Source: Aquarana catesbeiana (taxonomy: Eukaryota > Chordata > Amphibia > Anura > Ranidae). From it: DNA of 64,000 nt. This document shows, piece by piece, positions 12,209 to 24,690 of this stretch (positions within the stretch are counted from its first letter, which is position 1; every line of letters begins with the position of its first letter). Made by a program: the position numbers and the translations under genes. Below the pieces are notes generated by a model. It saw only the letters and a list, made by a program, of their open reading frames with translations. It did not search any database and was not told the origin of the DNA. The stretch is taken from the NCBI RefSeq assembly GCF_042186555.1, contig NC_133328.1:616659092-616723091 (forward strand), written 5' to 3'.

Positions 12209-12840
12209 TGCAGGAGAGGAGTACAGGAGGTATAACAGCAGGCAGTATGTGCTGGAGAGAAGTGTGGGGGGTATAACAGCAGGCAGCAGTGTGTACAGGA
12301 GAGGGGTGCAGAGGGTATAACAGCAGACAGTATGTACAGGAGAGGGGTGCAGGGGGTATAACAGCAGGCAGTATGTACAGGAGAGGGGTGCAGGGGGTAT
12401 AACAGCAGGCAGTATGTACAGGAGAGGGGTGCAGGGGGTATAACAGCAGGCAGTGTGTACAGGAGAGGGGTGCAGGGGGTATAACAGCAGGCAGTATGTA
12501 CAGGAGAGGGGTGCAGGGGGTATAACAGCAGGCAGTGTGTACAGGAGAGGGGTGCAGGGGGTATAACAGCAGGCAGTGTGTACAGGAGAGGAGTGCAGGG
12601 GGTATAACAGCAGGCAGTAGTATGTGCAGGAAAGGGGTGCAGGGGGTATTGCAGCAGGCAGTAGTATGTGCAGGAGAGGAGTGCATGGGGTATAACAGCA
12701 GGCAGTAGTGTGTGCAGGAGAGAAGTGCGGGGGGGTATTACAGCAGGCAGTATGTACAGGACAGGAGTGCAGGGGGTATAACAGCCGGCAGTATTATGTG
12801 CAGGGGGTATTACAGCAGGTAGTTTGTGCAAGAGAGGGGT
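12209..12840. repeat. 41-bp minisatellite, about 15 units
   Basis: The core unit contains GGGGTGCAGGGGGTATAAC followed by AGCAGGCAGTATGTACAGGA. The period measured between 12361 and 12402 is 41 bases. Central units are nearly identical; the edge units vary and carry 3-bp insertions (for example AGTAGTATG). The minus strand has no stops across the array, which creates apparent frames of 160 and 236 codons. I do not consider these genes. The array ends about 80 bp before the exon 2 acceptor. Confidence 0.9.
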
Positions 12841-12919
12841 GTAGGTGGTAAACTCAATTTTACTTCCTGAATTCTTGTTTGATAATTATGGATAATTGGT
12901 GTGATTCCTCCTTCTGTAG

Positions 12920-13051
12920 GACATGGCAATCTGTAATGAGGACAACCTGCAGATGTTTAACCGATGTAGCATCATGGCACTGGTTGCCGCCTATCTCAAC
13001 TTCCTCAGCCAGATGATTGCAGTTCCTGCTTTTTGCCAGCATGTCAGCAAG
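12920..13051 (+). CDS. EFR3A: EFR3A coding exon 2 of 8 in window
   Basis: The exon is 132 bases, 44 codons, phase 0 at both ends, with acceptor CTTCTGTAG and donor GTAAGT. It begins DMAICNEDNLQMFNRC and ends VPAFCQHVSK. The second half (MALVAAYLNF...SQMIAVPAF) is the most conserved helical stretch of the EFR3A C-terminal region. The first dozen residues differ more from mammals. Confidence 0.93.
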
Positions 13052-13439
13052 GTAAGTACAACTACCCTTTTATCTTCTTTAAAAACAAATGGCTACATTC
13101 AATAAATGCATTTTAGCTAAAATGTAAATGTCTTTCTGGTAGTTAAAATGCTCCCTAGTACAAACCGCTCTCCCCTAGCATTCAGCTGCAGTGAGGACTG
13201 CTACTCCCTGTGTATAAGCAGCAGCCTCTCTGCAGCAGTCTCTACTTCAGCCCCTCGGTTACCTTAGAAATGTTTTAGGCCAAGTTAGGCTTGTATATTT
13301 GGACACTGGTAAATTAAAATATTTGTACACCAGCCCAGGATGGTTGATGTTTGCCACCACCGTGGCATTCTCTGACTAAATCCGGATCAGATGACCTTTA
13401 AACTGGATAGTCTAACACTGAGGACACAGCCAGATCACC
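13052..13439. other. Intronic sequence, no gene recognised
   Basis: Short intron stretch between exon 2 and the minus-strand DIRS relic. No coding similarity was seen. Confidence 0.35.
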
Positions 13440-16400
13440 CGAAGATCCAGGATGTTTATCGAGACACAAAATGTTTCTGACCAAGGCCCCTGCACTGACA
13501 AGGTGCCTAAGACTTCTCCCCAGCCTGATATGCTGGTCTGCAGCATGAGAATCTTCCAAAAGACAGGAAGAAAGGACTTGGCCTATATCAGAGCCACCAA
13601 GCCAGGGGTAGCCTGGTCTTTGGCATCAACCAAGTATGCCTGTTTAGAGACTGGACTAACTTGTCCGATGACAACAGAATGTTGCATTGCAGATGTCTGG
13701 AGTAAAGTTGGACCAGGGGGGAATGCCTTGAGGGACACGAACGTTAGCCCAAAGACTGTCATGCAGCAGACAGTTGGATAACTTCTGGATAAGGGATAAG
13801 CCTGTTCCAGTGACAATTTCTAAAGGTTCAGGATCCACCTGATCCTCTGTAACCTATGAACAGTTAGAGATATGTTGTCCGACACAGCCCTCACCCAATG
13901 TTCCCTTAACATGGGGTTATCTATCCCACTGTGGTGATGCCACAAGAAGTTAACAGGGCTAACATTGGAGCCAGCACCTTGCTGAACACCCTAGATGCAA
14001 AAGCTGCAGAGCAGGGCCTTAAACTGGTAGTGTGGAGTCCCCATGGCTAAGTAGAAAGTTTTTTCTTTGTGAAGGGGTGTGATAACAGATCCGGAGAAGT
14101 CCATTCAGAATTTTTGGATGTAAATATTCAGAGCCCTGAGATCCTTTCAATCTGGGAACTGTGAACAGGTTGGAATAAAACCTCTGGAACCATTTTGCCA
14201 CAGGGAGTGTTGCAAAGACACATTTGTTCAGAAGAACCAAAATGACTTTATGAATATTATTATTGTTATTATTATCCAGATTTTATATATCTGGTAGTCC
14301 TAGTGCAAACAAAGGCTGAAAGTGGGAAAACCTAGAGAGGACAGAAAGCAAAGCTCAAGTTTGCAGTCATGGGACCCCACCTCCTGTACTCAGGCATCCA
14401 CAATGCAAGTTGTCCAAACTTCCACAAAAGGCATCAAATGTCCACCAAACCAAAAAACTGGGAAGACTTTTAAATGCCAAATTTTGTGGGTGGATTGGGA
14501 ACAAAGCAACGTTGAAGTTGGGGGAGTGAAGAAGCAAAAGGGACATTTCTTTACTGAGCGGGAGATGACTTAGCAGTAGTCTGCTCTTTAGGCCTCTTCT
14601 GCTAGAGAAGATGGGTGTTCTTGCTACCAGTAGCATCCTTGATAATGTTATCAAAAGCCAGTCCGAAGAGCTTTTGCCCTCAAAGGCCTTACAGATGAAA
14701 TGGTTTTGCAGTCTAGCATTTTAGCCAAAGTGTCGTATGCATATGTAGCTACATGAGGAACATGTGAGGGATGAGATAGGAAGCTGCCATCATAGCTAAA
14801 ATTTAACACTACAGACATATACTTCAAGCGTTCCATAAGTAAGAGTTCACTCTCAATGGTGGTTATATCTCTTTTTAAAAGGAAAAAACAGGGAGGCGCC
14901 GACCTGAGTGTAGTATTAAAATGATGACTTTAATAAGATAATATTAAAAACACTTAAAAGATGATAGAAGATGCATGCTCGTCAAAGTAAAGTGCAGTCC
15001 TGGCATTCACATATGGCTCTTCGGGTCTCACCATTGTTCCGGATAGCTGGAAAGGATTGGGCTAGCCTTCACCACTGCAGCCTTGATTAATTGGACCAAG
15101 GCAGGGCTGGAATCCTGTCAGACACCGGTGACCTCACTTCCTGTTCCATGGTCCATGCTGGTCAGTGTGGAGCTTCCTGGTTCCTTCCTCCTGGAGAAAC
15201 ACTGTGATCAATTCCAGCCAGCTGCCCAATCATTTCCTGCTATCCAGAACAGCGGTGAGACCCGCAGAGCCATGTGAAATGCCAGGACTGCACTATACTT
15301 TTATGAGCATGCATCATCTTGTAAGTGTTTTTTATCTTATTAAAGTCATCATTTTAATACTACACTCAGGTCGACTCCTCCCCCTCCCTGTTTTGGACAC
15401 TCTGAAGGATGACTGCCTTCCTTTTAAACCCTTAATATCCCTTTCTTTTCCAACCACCCAGCCTATGGATACATCACCATCCAGCTATTACAGCCACAGA
15501 CCATACCCCTAAGGATTACTCCATTTGGACCGCCAGATAAACACTGACTATACTGATATCTCTTTTTAAGGGCTTTAGACCAGTCAGATCTGGTTTGACA
15601 AAGCAAACTCGCAGCCAAAATTGGGTGTGGAGCCAGACCTGCCAGTGAGTAAAAAACTCTGAAAAGGGCTTCCAGCCGCTTATCATTTGGGTCCTAGACA
15701 GGTGCATCTTTCACAGGTATAGTAAGCGCTTGGAACATGGCCTGAATCAGGCCATATTCCTAAAGAGAAACATAGCCTGATCCACCATGGGAATGGATTA
15801 TTTTTGAATGTATGTCTTTGCAGTCTTAGAAGTTTTAAATATCGCAAGACTAGAAACGGGATTGGTGGAAGCAACAGGAGTGCATGACTCTGGGCTACAG
15901 ATGTCAGCACAATGCAAGCAGCCCTGGAGCTGCTGTAGAAGGCGGACAGCAGAAACCATTGAAATATCAGAATTCCACATAGGTTTTTGCAAGAAGGAAC
16001 CGCAGTGGCAAGATGCTTCATTGCCACTGTATGGCGGGAAAGCACTCCTCGTAGTGAATGATGTCAGTGCCCAGTCCCACAGAATTAACATCTTCCATGG
16101 CAAAATCAGCAGGTACGGGGAAAATGGCTCCCGGTGACTTATGGAAATGAGGTAGCGCCCGGTCCTTGGCCCAACCAGCCTACTCCCTGAGTGAGTCTTC
16201 TGAGGCAGGGCAAATGCTGAGGCAGTGCTGGTGGTTCTGGACCTGCAAAGCATTCTGTGGCTAACTTTTGCCAGAAGAGTGAGGAAAACACCCCATAAGA
16301 AAACCAGAGCCCAAAGATCACTTCAGGCTACTCCGTCACTGTTCAGTCCACCAGGGTCCGGGTGTAACACTCCACGTACCGGACTAAGAACAACCACACT

Positions 16401-16690
16401 AGGTAGCTGTGGGTTGAAGGGAAAACCTTCAGCAGTGGTGTAGAGAAAAAAGCCTTGGCTGAAAAAAAAAAAACATTAAAAAAAGCTCTAGCAAAATAGG
16501 TTAATATTACAGCAGCAGAACTAAATAGTCATAGGACACTAGAAAAACAAAAGGCATGCTGGTAGTCGGAGAGGGTGTCCTTGGTTGGCCTATGGCTTTT
16601 TGCTGGTGTCCAATGTAGGCGGCAGAATAGCCAGAAGGTTAAAGACTCCTGCATCCCTCAGTGGACAAAAAAAGAATCCTATTAGCAAAT
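13440..16690 (-). mobile_element. DIRS-type retrotransposon relic
   Basis: On the minus strand, 14600-14690 reads like the start of the intact DIRS frame at 47877 (a DNIIKDATGSKN-type match to DDYIKKISGGKS). 14100-14190 carries FYSNLFTV, the reverse transcriptase finger region. Decayed matches to the palm region (SRVFSKVLAP) follow near 13940-13980. The 14650-16300 part corresponds to the gag-like region upstream and resembles 61400-61730. Many frameshifts and stops interrupt it. No RNase H or recombinase part was recognised. A 677-bp insertion splits it at 14879-15555. Confidence 0.7.
14879..15555. mobile_element. 677-bp insertion with long inverted repeat and 14-bp target duplication
   Basis: The 14-mer ATATCTCTTTTTAA occurs at 14865-14878 and 15556-15569, flanking the insertion. 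Inside, about 185 bp from 14885 (AAACAGGGAGG) pairs with the segment ending near 15395. The shared arms contain GACCTGAGTGTAGTATTAAA and TGCAGTCCTGGCATT. A tail of about 160 bp follows the right arm. A 14-bp duplication is unusual for cut-and-paste elements and fits target-primed insertion better. Confidence 0.7.
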
Positions 16691-16763
16691 GTACTTAGTA
16701 GGTACAATTGTAATTGATTGCAGGCTATAAATTGTTTCCTTGTTTTGTTTTTTTCCTATTTAG

Positions 16764-16831
16764 GTTATAGAGACCAGACAAATGGATGCACCTTATTTTT
16801 TGCCAGAAGTCATTTTTAGAGATAAATGCAG
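16764..16831 (+). CDS. EFR3A: EFR3A coding exon 3 of 8 in window
   Basis: The exon is 68 bases, entering at phase 0 and leaving with two bases of a split codon. The acceptor is TTTTTTCCTATTTAG and the donor is GTAATA. It reads VIETRQMDAPYFLPEVIFRD then KC. It joins in frame to exon 4, where the split codon becomes Ser (mammals have Met here). Confidence 0.92.
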
Positions 16832-18270
16832 GTAATATGAAAATTTTGAAGAAAGGTTTAATGCTTAAGGTGTACCTGTAATGACTTAAATCCTAGTAAA
16901 CTGCCAGATGGACTTTAAAGAAGGCACATAAAGGTGCTTAAATTTAACCGCCATTGTCCAGAACACTCTAGGAACCTTCAAATCAGGGGGAGCTGTACAA
17001 ACACCAGCTAGTGTTTTAGGATATTGGTATCTGCCCTGACATTTGCAGGTCCAGTTGGTCAGTAAAGCTGGCTATACATGGGTCGAAATTCGGAGGGTTC
17101 AGCGGGGGGAAAACCCATCTTTCAACCATCTAGGGCCATTCCCACTCAAAAAAAGTCAATCTAACGATCAAGAGTTTGGAAAAATTTTCTCGATCAGTGG
17201 TGTGGATGGGGGTATCCATACGTTCAATTCAGCCCCTCGGCTGATAGACAAAAAAATAAACAAAAGGAGTAATCTATGGGCAACCTAAGGTTGCCCCACA
17301 CATTTTGCGGCCAGTAGCAAGGCATAGGAGGGAGGGGGGGAAAGAGTTTGACCCTCCAAGATGGATGGCACCAGATTCGAGATCAAGGATTTGAAGACAA
17401 ACTTGTATATGCGTACTAAAAATCTGTTTTATTAGGATTAAAGTGATTACAGGGGTGTTATTTTGTTATAAGGCTATATGATGTTATTTTCACACTCTAG
17501 TCTCCATTTTTAAATGAATGCGCATGGAATGTCGCCATATTATGCATATATTTATTTATTTTTTACACTTTGGAGTATGCCCTGTTTTCTTCCTTGTGTG
17601 GAATATTAGAACAGTGGCTCAGAACGAGACATCTCAGAACGAGTTCGGAACTGAATCCACTAATGGTTTGTGGTAATCAGGCCAAGTGGTTGTTTTCAAG
17701 CTTTTTGCAATGTGCTAGAACTTGGCCATTTGCTGACAGTCTAATTTTGTTAATAAGATATATATTTTCATATTACCTCACAGATAAGGATACATCTTTC
17801 CGATCTGTGCTTTCATTTTGAGAGATTTTCACTCCATTCATATCTTATTGTCTATGTACAAGCCTTCCCAACCCTATCCAAAATTAAAAGAACCAACATT
17901 TTGGCCAGAGTTCTGCTTTAATGTGCTCTTGAACTCGTACGTGTTTTTAACTTTCAGTTTTGCAGTGGATGTGGTAATCGGCACTGACTTTTAGAACATT
18001 CAAAATGTTCACGCAGTGGTGCCTCTAGGCTTGGGGATCTAGGGACACCCAGCAGCAATGTACTAATAAATAAGAAGCACAGATTGGCCTATCACCAGAC
18101 AGGTTCCATTTTCCTTTATGGTTGGCTCCCTTTTAAAGCAAGATATAAAAAAAACAGGCTAGCCTTTAAATTTTAGTGAAGAAACTGTGTTGTCATCCCA
18201 GACAAGAAGTTAGGAGCTCATTGGATTTTTGGCAGATGGTTTTTTTTTTTTTCTGTACTTGCGGCATTGT
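16832..18270. other. Intronic sequence, no gene recognised
   Basis: A word like CTGGCTATACATGGGTCGA at 17068 resembles the end of a short inverted-repeat element, but I could not find its partner end. No coding similarity was seen. Confidence 0.35.
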
Positions 18271-18286
18271 TTAACCACTTGTCGAC

Positions 18287-18339
<53 letters not shown>

Positions 18340-18970
18340 ATAATGTGTGTGTGTTGCGGTTTGCAAGTGGTTCACTGGGATCATGGCTGAAGACTAGATC
18401 GTCTTTGATCGCCTATATGGCCTTGGAGGACCGGAGCGAAGTTGTGGCTTAACTTCTGGTCCAGGTTGCAAGTAGACAATTTTTTTTATCTATTTCTTAT
18501 AAAGGTAAAGAAGCTATTTGGAGCATTTTTGACCCCAGATCTCTCCATAAAGAGGACCTGGGATGTTTAAATTTCTTGTAATAAGAATAAAAGTGTTTAA
18601 AAAAAAAAAAAATGAAAGGGACAGTGTAAAAATAAAATAAATAAGAATTTTTTTTTTTAAAGCGCCCCCACCCCTCTGTGCTCTTGTGCAGAAGTGAACG
18701 CATACGTAAGCAGTGTTTGCTCCACGCAAGAGCAATAATTCTAGCACTAGACCTCCTCTGTAACTCTAAACAGGTAACCTGCACTGGCGTTTATAGCGTT
18801 GCCTATGGAGATTTTTAAGTACCCTAGTTTGTTGCCATTTAACAAGCATGCACAATTTTAAAGTGACATGTTGGGTATCTATTTACTCTGTGTAATATAA
18901 TCTTTCAGATTATACCAAAAAATTGGGGTATATATTGTTTTTCTTTTTTTCTTTTTTTTTTTTTTATGAA

Positions 18971-19477
18971 CCACTTCAGCTCCGGAAGGTTTTACCCACT
19001 TCCTGACTAGGCCGTTTTTTGCGATACAGCAATGCGTTGCTTTAACTGCCAATTGCGTGGTCGTGTGACCTTGTACCCAAATAAATAAATAATAATAATT
19101 GATGCCCTTTTTTCCCCACAAATAGAGCTTTCTTTTGGTGGCATTTGATCACCTCTATGTTTTTAATTTTTTGGGCTATAAAAAAAAAAAGAGTGACAAT
19201 TTTGAATAAAAACAATATTTTTTACTTTCTGCTATAAAACTTTCCCAATAAAAAAATCAAATTTCCTCATCAATTTAGGCCAATATGTATTCGGCTACAT
19301 ATTTTTGGTAAAACAAAATCCCAATAAGCGTATATTGATTGGTTTGTGCAAAATTTATAGCGTCCAAAAACTATGGGATATATTTAGGGATTTTTTTTTT
19401 TTTAATTGTTTTTACTAGTAATGGTAATCAGCGATTTTTAGAGGGACTGCGACATTGCGGTGGACAAATTGGACGCT
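18971..19477 (-). mobile_element. piggyBac-like element, family A, truncated
   Basis: It begins CCACTTCAGCTCCGGAAGG, the terminus seen at 57767, and continues through GAGCTTTCTTTTGGTGG and CGTATATTGATTGG. It stops at about 19477 where the hairpin element begins. The left TTAA has decayed to TGAA. Confidence 0.65.
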
Positions 19478-19849
19478 AAGGGCTAGTTTACACTTGCTTC
19501 GAAACATGGCTTTGGACACGCTTTGTTAAAGCTCTCTGAACTCTAGTCAAAGCCCCTGTCACTAAATAAAATGGTTAGCTTACAGTCCTGTTTACATCTT
19601 GCTTTTGCTTGATGGTTCAATGAGGCTTTGCCATAGACTTCTATGGAGGCTTTGAAGATGCTTTGAAGCACTGCTAAAGCTACATGGGGTATAATTTTTG
19701 AAGTGAAGCCAAAGAAAAGCAAAATCGAAGTGTAAACAGGAATGTAAGCTGACCATTTCTTTTAGTGACAGGAGCTTTGACTTGCGTTCAGCGAGCTTTA
19801 ATAAAGCATGTCCGAAGCCATGTTTTGAAGCAAGTGTAAACTAGCCGTT
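19478..19849. mobile_element. Harbinger-like foldback MITE
   Basis: The ends are GGGCTAGTTTACACTTGC and its near-perfect reverse complement, flanked on both sides by TAA. The inverted repeats run for at least 150 bp. A TAA duplication and a GGG-type terminus are typical of PIF/Harbinger elements. The superfamily is inferred because no transposase is present. Confidence 0.6.
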
Positions 19850-20129
19850 AATGTGTGTTGAAGCCGAAGCAAGTGTAAATCGGTGACATTGAAGTCCACC
19901 ATCCTGAGTTGCAAGTACAACAATTAAAGGTGAACTCTCATGAAGGTTTTAGTTAAGTGAATTACGGCTCTGAAGTAAATTATATCGAGATGGGATTCGT
20001 TTTGGAGGGGAGGCAAAAGCCGACTGCCACCCGATGAGATCACCACCCCACCACTTGTGGGATCATACTGTGGGGTGAGAGGTCCAACCAGATAACATAC
20101 CCTCCCAAAATCACGTTCAGAACCTCTAA

Positions 20130-20990
20130 TATCATCCAGAGCTGGGAAGCCTCAGCTCCTAACTGGGGTTTTTATAGGCTGAAGATAGAGACCCCGGGAA
20201 CCGGTTAGTCTTGATCCAAACCAATTTACCTGGACAAAGAGCCATCTGAGTTGACCCCAATGTGAGATCCACAAATCATTTACAGGACAATATTTGTACC
20301 TGAGTGAGAATTGTCGCCTGATTAAGGAAAATGCATAGTACAAGGTCTTAAAGGACAGACAAAGAAAAGGGAAGGTAGAATGAGAGGTAGAAGAAAGGTA
20401 AGAGAGAAGGGGGGTGGTCAAGGGAAGGAAGGTCTTCCTTGGGAAACCACTAGATGGATAAATGACCTGGCCCCCTATAGAGGGGCCTTGATGTAGAGAG
20501 CCCAGGGTTCCCAAACTGCTTCAAAGCATTGAACAGTGTCCGACAGTTTAGCTGCTATTTGTTCCTGGGATATGATCCAAGATATTATCCTCTTCGTCGC
20601 TAAAATTGAGACTGAACATTTTTTCCAGGCTTTTGCTATCGTGATCTTGGCTCCCAAAAACATAAAAAGAACAAGGTTCTGTGTATGTTTTGGAAGTCTG
20701 TACACCCTATGATTCAAGAGTGCATACGTGGCTTCTTGAGGGATCGATACCCCTGACACTTTCCTCAATATATGGAAGAATTTATTCCAATAACTCCTGA
20801 TGCGAGGGCAAGACTACCAGATGTGGAACATAGATCTTTCATGGTTGCACCCTCTATAGCATAGGGGGGACGCATCTGGGAACATCTTGGCCAGTAGTAC
20901 CATCTAGTAAATACTTTAATACACGCTTCAACTAGGGATATGTTCATATTACCCCTATAGCTTTGACAGAAAGCTTGAAACCACTGTTAC
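20130..20990 (-). mobile_element. Tx1/L1-like LINE, ORF2 C-terminal part
   Basis: Minus-strand frames at 20765-20947 and 20475-20768 join as the end of an L1-type ORF2. The KVFTRWYYWP stretch is followed by a Cys/Trp-rich zinc-knuckle-like segment and a LLNHRVYRLPKHTQNLVLFM region. It is the 3' half of the element whose reverse transcriptase lies at 23125-24690; a CR1 separates them. Several frameshifts are present. Confidence 0.7.
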
Positions 20991-23120
20991 ATAGTTACAT
21001 AGTAGGTTGAAAAAAGACACAAGTCCATCAAGTCCAACCTATGTGTGTGATTTTATGTCAGTATTATATTGTATATCCATGTATGTTGTGGTCGTTTAAG
21101 TGCTTATCTAATAGTTTTTTTAAATTATCGATGCTCCCTGCTGATACCACCGCCTGTGGAAGGGAATTCCATATCCTAACCGCTCTTACAGTAAAGAACA
21201 CTCTATGCATTTTAAGGTTAAACTGATTTTCTTCTAATTTTAGTGAATGGCCGCGTGTCCTATTAAATGCCCTTTCGCAGAAAAGCTTTATCCCTACATT
21301 GAAATCATATCAAGCGTCTCCTCTGCAGAGAGAACAAGTTCAGTGCTCGTAACTTTTCCTCATAACTAATATCCTCCAGTCCCTTTATTAGTTTTGTTGC
21401 CCTTCTCTGGACACTCTCTCCAGTTCCAGCACATCCTTCCTGAGGACTGGTGCCCAGAACTGGACAGCATTCTCTAGGTGCGGCCGGACCAGAGTCTTGT
21501 AGAGTGGGAGAATTATCATTTTATCTCTGGAGTTAATCCCCTTTTTAATGCATGCCAATATTCTGTTTGCTTTGCTTGCAGCAGCTTGGCATTGCATGCC
21601 ATTGCTGAGCCTATCATCTACTAGGACCCCTACATACTAGATTCCCCCAGAGGTTCTCCCCCCCAGTGAGTAGATTGCATTCATATTTTTGCCACCCAAA
21701 TGCGTTATTTTACATTTTTCTACATTAAACTTCATTTGCCATGTAGTTGCCCACCCCATTAATTTTTTCAGATCTTCTTGCTAGGTTCCCACAACCTGAG
21801 GAGAAGTTCTTGCCCTGCTTAGCTTGGTATTGTCTGCAGATACAGAGATTAAGCTATTCATCCCATCCTCCAGGTTGTTTATGAATAAATTAAATAGGAT
21901 TGGTCCCAGGACAGAACCCTGGGGTACCCCACTTTCCACGCTAACCATTCCGAGTACTCCCCATTTATCACTACCTTCTGAATTCGCCCTTGTAGCCAGT
22001 TTTCAATCCATGTACTCACCCTTTTAGTCCATGCCAATGGACCTTACTTTGTACAGTAAACGTTTATGGGGAACTGTATCAAATGCTTTTGCAAAATACA
22101 GATACACCACGTCTACGGGCCTTCCTTTATCTAGCTGGCAACTCACCTCCTCATAGAAGGTTAATAGATTGGTTTGACAAGAATGATTCTTCATGAATCC
22201 ATGTTGATTACTGCTAATGATACCGTTGTCATTACTAAAATCTTGTATATAGTCCCTTATCATCCCCTCCAAGAGCTTGCATACTATTAATGTTAGGCTA
22301 ACTGGTCTGTAATTCCTAGGGATGTATCGTGGCCCTTTTTTTAAATATTGGTGCTACATTGGCTTTTCTCCAATCAGCTGGTACCATTCCAGTCAGTAGA
22401 CTGTTCGTAAAAATTAGGACTGAGTTCCATAAGGACCCTCGGGTGCAAGCCATCTGGTCCCGGTGACTTATTAGTGTTACGTTTTTGAAGTCTATTTCTA
22501 ATTCTGTCCTCTGTTAGGCATGCGGGTGTTTCCTGTGATATGTCATGAGGATAAACATTGCAGTTTTGGTTACTGAAGCCCCCCGATTCCCTCATGAAGA
22601 CTGAGGAGAAGAATAAATTCAATACCTTTGCCATCTCTCCATCCTTTGTAACCAGATTCACTTCATTATTCTTTATGGGAGCAATATGATCTGACCTCCC
22701 TTTCTTACTATTTATGTACTTAAAGAATTTCTTGGGATTTTTTTTACTCTCCTCCGCTATGTGCCTTCTATCTTAGCCGCCCTGATTGCACCCTTACATT
22801 TCTTGTTGCATTCTTTGTAAAGTTGGAATGCTGATGATGATCCCTCAGCCTTGTATTTTTTGAAAGCCTTCTCCTTTGCTTTTATATGCATTTTTTACGT
22901 TGGAGTTAAGGCACCCAGGACCCTTATTAGCTCTTTTAAATGTATTTCCCATTGGGATGCACTGGCTAGTGCCTTTATTTATTATGCTCTTAAAGCATAC
23001 CCATTTTTCCTCTGTGTTCTTTGTTCCTAAGATTTTATCCCAATTATGATCTTCTAGCAAGGATCGTAGTTTAGGGAAGTTGGCTCTTTTGAAATTCAGT
23101 GTCTTTGTATTCCCCTTATG
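20991..23120 (-). mobile_element. CR1-type LINE inserted in the Tx1/L1-like LINE
   Basis: The 3' tail at 20991-21050 contains TTACATAGTTACATAGTAGG. Upstream on the minus strand come the ORF2 end (21388-21597, PLYKTLVRPHLEN), then reverse transcriptase parts: FAKAFDTVPHKRLL near 22080 and NKSPGPDGLHPRVL near 22440. The N-proximal part is at 22845-23060. Frameshifts and stops break ORF2 throughout. The 5' end is truncated near 23120. Confidence 0.85.
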
Positions 23121-23124
23121 TTTC

Positions 23125-24690
23125 CTGTTCTGGATCTAGATGAATGTCCCACTCCCAGGAACTGACGTATGAGGGGGTGTCCACTTTTTCTGCCAGGGAA
23201 GAGTAAATGATAGAGATGCCTCTCCTCTGATCCTTGATAGCAGAGCACCATTGTTCGTATCTGGTACGGAAAGCTAGAATATTCATGCTGGGGGGAAACT
23301 CAGGGTTATGAAATAAATGGGAGAGGTCTAATATTAGATATCAGTGTAGTTTGTTTGTGAAGCTTATCACATAGCGCTAGGGAGTGCGAAAGAAGTCGCT
23401 AAGACTGTCTTTCTAAGGAGACCCAATCAGGTTTGAGACCCCTGGAATAGACTATAGAAAATTGGGCCAGATGTGCAGCCTGGTAATACCGCCACAAATT
23501 GGGAAAACCTAGACCTCCCTGCTTTTTAAGGCGGAAAATAATTTCTTTGGAGAAGCGATGCCCACCTTTCTCCCTTTATAAAGCTAATGATTTTAAAATG
23601 GAACCTATCTAGAGATGATTTCTTGATAGATATAGGGAGGGAACGAAAAAGATATAACAGACGAGGTAGTAATGTCATCTTGATCGCATTGCGTCTGCCC
23701 AACCATGATCGACCACGCTTTTAAGTCCTCTTCTAACTTTCGATACATACAACTTAATGGGGTATAGGTTGGCTAGATTGTTTAACTGGATTGCTAAATA
23801 AGGAATCAAGTCAGTGGCCCAAGGAAATGGAAAGTGTTTTTTTTTAGTTTATCTAACAGTCTGGGTGGAACCGACACATTTAACGCTACAGATTTAGATA
23901 TATTGACTGTAAATCTTGAGATTGCACCGAAGTCCTTAAGTAGTCAAAGGACGTTTTGGGTTGATATCAGTGGTGATGTGATAAATAGCAGCATGTCATC
24001 TGCGAAGAGTGCACATTTGTGTTCCTCAGAGCCGCATGTCACTCCATTTATATCAAGATGACATCTGATGGCTATCGCTAAATTTTCAATGGCGATTGCG
24101 AAGGCCAGGGGAGAGAGGGGGCAACCCTGTCTAGTTCCTTTTTGGATATTAAAAGCGTCCGAGTAATAGCCCATTAGGCGTATTTGAGTACTAGTTTTCG
24201 AATATAGCGCATGCATAGTCATCAGAAATTTTAGAACCAAAGCCCCATCTCTCCAGATTTTTAAAAAGGTATGACCAGGACACAGAATCAAATGCCTTTT
24301 AATGATCTATGGATAGCAGGAAACCATCCAGTGGGGCTCCCTTATCCCAGCAGCTGTGTAGTAGAGAGGTTGCCTATTGCTCTCCTGATCTGGTCTGGAC
24401 CCTGTCTTCCCAGGATAAAGCCCACCTGGTCTTTATGTGTATAATTCGCTATAAAGCTTGAAAGCCTAACTGCAAGGATTTTCATCATAATTTTAAGGTT
24501 GTTGTTAATGAGGGAAATTGGACGGTAGTTTCTGACGTCACTTGCATCTTTCCCGGGTTTAGGTATGACACGTGAGACGTAGGCAGAATTGAATGCATTA
24601 TCCACGGGGGCTCCATCTTGGAGAGAATTTTAAAAAACGGGCCATAAAGGGGGAAAGGGAGGGGCCAAATTTCTTTTAATAAATGGCCAA
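23125..24690 (-). mobile_element. Tx1/L1-like LINE, reverse transcriptase part
   Basis: Minus-strand frames 24342-24605 and 23944-24291 encode an L1-group reverse transcriptase. Visible motifs are RVIPKPGKD, NYRPISLINNNLKI, the fingers-palm motif QKGTRQGCPLSPLAFAIAIE and the catalytic FADDMLLF near 24000. Stops and shifts separate the frames. The endonuclease domain is absent, so the copy is 5'-truncated at about 24690. Confidence 0.8.

Noticed and set aside
12121..12831. Minus-strand frames of 160 and 236 codons rich in Cys, Pro and Leu
   Set aside because: They are translations of the 41-bp minisatellite.
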